64,000 nucleotides of DNA from an uncultured Bacteroidales bacterium (GTDB lineage Bacteria; Bacteroidota; Bacteroidia; Bacteroidales; UBA932), in contig UQYV01000004.1 of the NCBI GenBank assembly GCA_900545245.1, positions 54,686 through 118,685 on the forward strand, in the 5' to 3' direction. The notes under the pieces were generated by a model that saw only the letters and a program-made list of their open reading frames with translations, did not search any database and was not told where the DNA came from. This document shows positions 62,504-64,000 of this stretch, piece after piece. The stretch's first letter is position 1; each line of letters opens with the position of its first letter. The position numbers and the translations under genes are program-made.

Positions 62504-62881
62504 AGTTTTTTCACTTTTTTTCAAAATCTGGTCGACCATCCCGTATTGGCGTGCCTCCTCGGCATTCATCCAGTAGTCGCGGTCCATGTCAGAAAACACC
62601 CTGGAACTGTCCTGCCTCGTGTGTTCGGCAATGAGCGAACAGAGCTCTTCCCTGGTCTTCTCAATCTCCTTGGCAGCAATGAGAATGTCGGTGGCCTGTC
62701 CCTGCACACCGCCGAGCGGCTGATGGATCAGTACCCGGGAATGAGGCAGGCAGGAACGTTTGCCCTCCGCGCCGGCGCAAAGGAGAACGGCTCCCATCGA
62801 TGCTGCCATGCCAGTGCAGATTGTGGCCACATCAGGTTTGATCAGCTGCATGGTGTCATAAATACCGAGTCCGGCGCTCAC
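62498..62881 (-). CDS. clpP: ClpP protease, C-terminal part (separate or frameshifted frame)
   Basis: 127 residues from GTG 62881 carry all three catalytic regions of ClpP: Ser in 'GMAASMGAVLL', His in 'LIHQPLGGVQGQATDI' and Asp in 'DMDRDYWMNAEEA'. The N-terminal third is missing here and is found in the preceding frame, which overlaps by GTGA. A shift of one base in the G6 run (62884-62889) joins them into a full-length ClpP of about 223 residues. As it stands it could be a coupled two-piece protein, a programmed frameshift, a pseudogene or a sequencing indel. It differs from a housekeeping clpP context since no tig or clpX lies next to it. Confidence 0.75.
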   Translation of the reverse strand: MSAGLGIYDTMQLIKPDVATICTGMAASMGAVLLCAGAEGKRSCLPHSRVLIHQPLGGVQGQATDILIAAKEIEKTREELCSLIAEHTRQDSSRVFSDMDRDYWMNAEEARQYGMVDQILKKSEKTL

Positions 62882-63171
62882 GACCCCCCAGGCGTATTGA
62901 GATACAAGGAGATGTCTGCCTTATCATCAACTGATGCAAGGTAGAGCAGCTGCGCCTGCACGATATTGGCTACGTCCGGATCAATCCCCACACCCAGAAA
63001 GATGATGCGGTCCATCATCAGGCGCGAGAAAACATCCATAGCAGCGATATTGAGTTTGCGCTCCTCAATGATGAAAGGATTGATATAGACGTCAAGCGCC
63101 GATCCATAGCGGTAAAGGGCCATCGAACTGATGTTTCTGTCACGGTTTGCGAACTTTTCGAAATCTGTCAT
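62878..63171 (-). CDS. clpP: ClpP protease, N-terminal part
   Basis: 97 residues with the ClpP N-terminal region: 'IEERKLNIAAMDVFSRLMMD', 'RIIFLGVGIDPDVANIVQAQ' and 'ISLYLNTPGGS', which ends abruptly at a TGA where intact ClpP continues with SVSAGLAIYDTMQ-like sequence. The rest is encoded one frame away in the overlapping gene. An ECF-type promoter lies 31 nt upstream. The start region 'MTDFEKFANRDRNISS' is longer than in many ClpP proteins and may hold a propeptide. Confidence 0.75.
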   Translation of the reverse strand: MTDFEKFANRDRNISSMALYRYGSALDVYINPFIIEERKLNIAAMDVFSRLMMDRIIFLGVGIDPDVANIVQAQLLYLASVDDKADISLYLNTPGGS

Positions 63172-63202
63172 AGTCGTTTATTCTTATCGTTTCCACCTCC
63201 TC

Positions 63203-63230
63203 TCACGATACCCCGGCCGGATTCTTACAA
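63203..63230 (-). promoter_or_regulatory. ECF-type promoter 5 (before clpP)
   Basis: On the - strand TTGTAAGAA (63230-63222), 14 bp, CGTGA (63207-63203). The -10 differs by one base from the other four sites. Confidence 0.65.
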
Positions 63231-63297
63231 CACAATACCGACAAATACCGATATTTTTCTTCCATAACGCGTCCATGGAACGGTAAGGAGATTTTCG

Positions 63298-63305
63298 TAA
63301 ATTTG
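63298..63305 (+). promoter_or_regulatory. -7 box of the divergent + strand gene
   Basis: TAAATTTG matches TAnnTTTG, 42 bp before the ATG at 63348. No -33 TTG at the proper distance is seen. It argues against the earlier in-frame ATG at 63303. Confidence 0.45.
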
Positions 63306-63347
63306 CAGAAGCAGCCACAGTTATTCTTAAAGAACGATAATGACATT

Positions 63348-64000
63348 ATGGAACGCTTTAGAATTGTCCACGGAGATATGTTTTCAAAATATGATTCTGG
63401 AAGTCTGTCCCGTTCCAGGGACAAACAAGTATCTGATGCAATTGCCAGACTCTCGGATGATTATGTTCTGAACGTAAATGAAGAGGATTACATTCAGTAC
63501 TTGATAGACGAATATACACTTTACATGCCCGTCATTCATTTTGACGATGTCAGAATTGAGACCAGAAAGGTGTTGGTTGATCCTGATACCTCCCTAGGTA
63601 TTGGGGCGCACAGAAGGCTATTGAACGAACAATGGTTCGGTATATTATCCCTATCAGCGGAGACAGCAATCTGCTGTATTTCTGTCCATCATCATTTCTT
63701 ATTTCTGGCTCTGGCAATTTCCACGTTATATCCAATGAAATCTACACAGACATTCTGGCTATCAATGATGATGCAGAGCAAGTCAAGCGGGAGTATGAAT
63801 CAGCGAAAGACAGCTGTATGAAAATGCTAGGCTTTCTGGAGAAAGATGCGTGCGCATATAACAACGGCCTGCCTCAAACAGCTAGAGACTATTTTATATC
63901 ACGCAAAGAAAGAATCAAAAGAGAGAATTCCTTTGTTGTCAACCTTCCTGACTTTGACAATGAGGCACCCTACGCGAAATTGGGGTCAATCAGCGGCCTG
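63348..64000 (+). pseudogene. frameshifted gene of an unnamed defence-locus-type family, 3' end outside window
   Basis: The first 80 codons read 'MERFRIVHGDMFSKYDSG' and 'EEDYIQYLIDEYTLYMPVIH'. Between 63587 and about 63600 the protein-like frame shifts by one base (a missing base, for example in the CCC at 63592-63594). It then continues open to the window end with 'GAQKAIERTMVRYIIPISGD', 'EQVKREYESAKDSCMKML' and 'LPQTARDYFISRKERIKREN'. From memory, this pattern (EYL-region, PxSGD, then a helical segment ending in a Leu-rich tail) belongs to an unnamed family common in defence islands. Either it is a pseudogene or the base is a sequencing error. Composition is AT-rich, unlike the cluster to its left. 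Confidence 0.55.

Noticed and set aside
1..64000. tRNA, rRNA and riboswitch genes
   Set aside because: No cloverleaf, rRNA-like stretch or known riboswitch core was recognised on either strand while reading; a covariance-model search would be needed to exclude small RNAs.

Overview
The window reads as a gut-type Bacteroidales chromosome. The evidence is tandem SusC/SusD pairs, many secreted lipoproteins with a Cys lipobox, the Bacteroidetes promoter form TTTG-N19/20-TAnnTTTG in front of several genes, and few Shine-Dalgarno sites. The GC-rich polysaccharide-utilisation part would fit an Alistipes-like or related lineage, but the genus cannot be fixed from the sequence alone.

Region 1 (1-27.6 kb, + strand) is one long polysaccharide utilisation locus whose start lies outside the window. 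It holds a partial SusC, SusD, a second SusC/SusD pair, a TIM-barrel glycosidase, two GH92 mannosidase-like enzymes, a GH16 endo-glucanase, three giant lipoproteins built from receptor-L-domain-like repeats (two with a fimbrillin-like N-terminus), a 54-residue small protein, a DUF1573 protein, a second copy of the TIM-barrel glycosidase and an inverting-type GH97. Spacing is nearly zero throughout and a hairpin terminator follows GH97. The enzyme mix suggests a composite glycan with beta-glucan and alpha-mannose parts (inference).

Region 2 (27.7-36.3 kb) has an EamA transporter and a DUF4491 protein on the - strand. Facing away from them is an iron/heme operon: porin, imelysin, di-heme oxidoreductase and a ResB-CcsA cytochrome c assembly protein. 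A hemerythrin-LuxR regulator with its own promoter follows.

Region 3 (36.3-52.2 kb) is visibly AT-rich and looks acquired. It carries two divergent DUF4143-type AAA ATPases, one partly duplicated into a chimera with an IS orfA remnant. Three 15-bp repeats phased at exactly 33 bp surround the promoter of one of them. An IS4-type element follows. Next is a four-gene - strand operon: a 1553-residue AlbA/Schlafen-OB-fold protein, an IF2_N/TPR adaptor, and two large P-loop ATPases. A G9 tract sits inside the first gene and a G8 tract sits at the second/third gene junction, so the operon looks phase-variable. This is the best candidate for an undescribed conflict (anti-phage) system.

Region 4 (52.3-63.2 kb, GC-rich, all - strand) is an unusual cluster: PD-(D/E)XK nuclease, DUF1232 protein, TPR-aspartic protease lipoprotein, three poorly known proteins (one DUF3825-like), a Pif1-type helicase fused to a TPR-like tail, a sigma-70-family protein, two unknown small proteins and a ClpP split by a frameshift. 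Five of its intergenic or upstream regions carry the same ECF-type promoter, TGTAAGAA-N14/15-CGTTA (CGTGA in one). A private sigma factor therefore probably drives the cluster. The window ends in a + strand frameshifted gene of a family that I associate, from memory, with defence loci.
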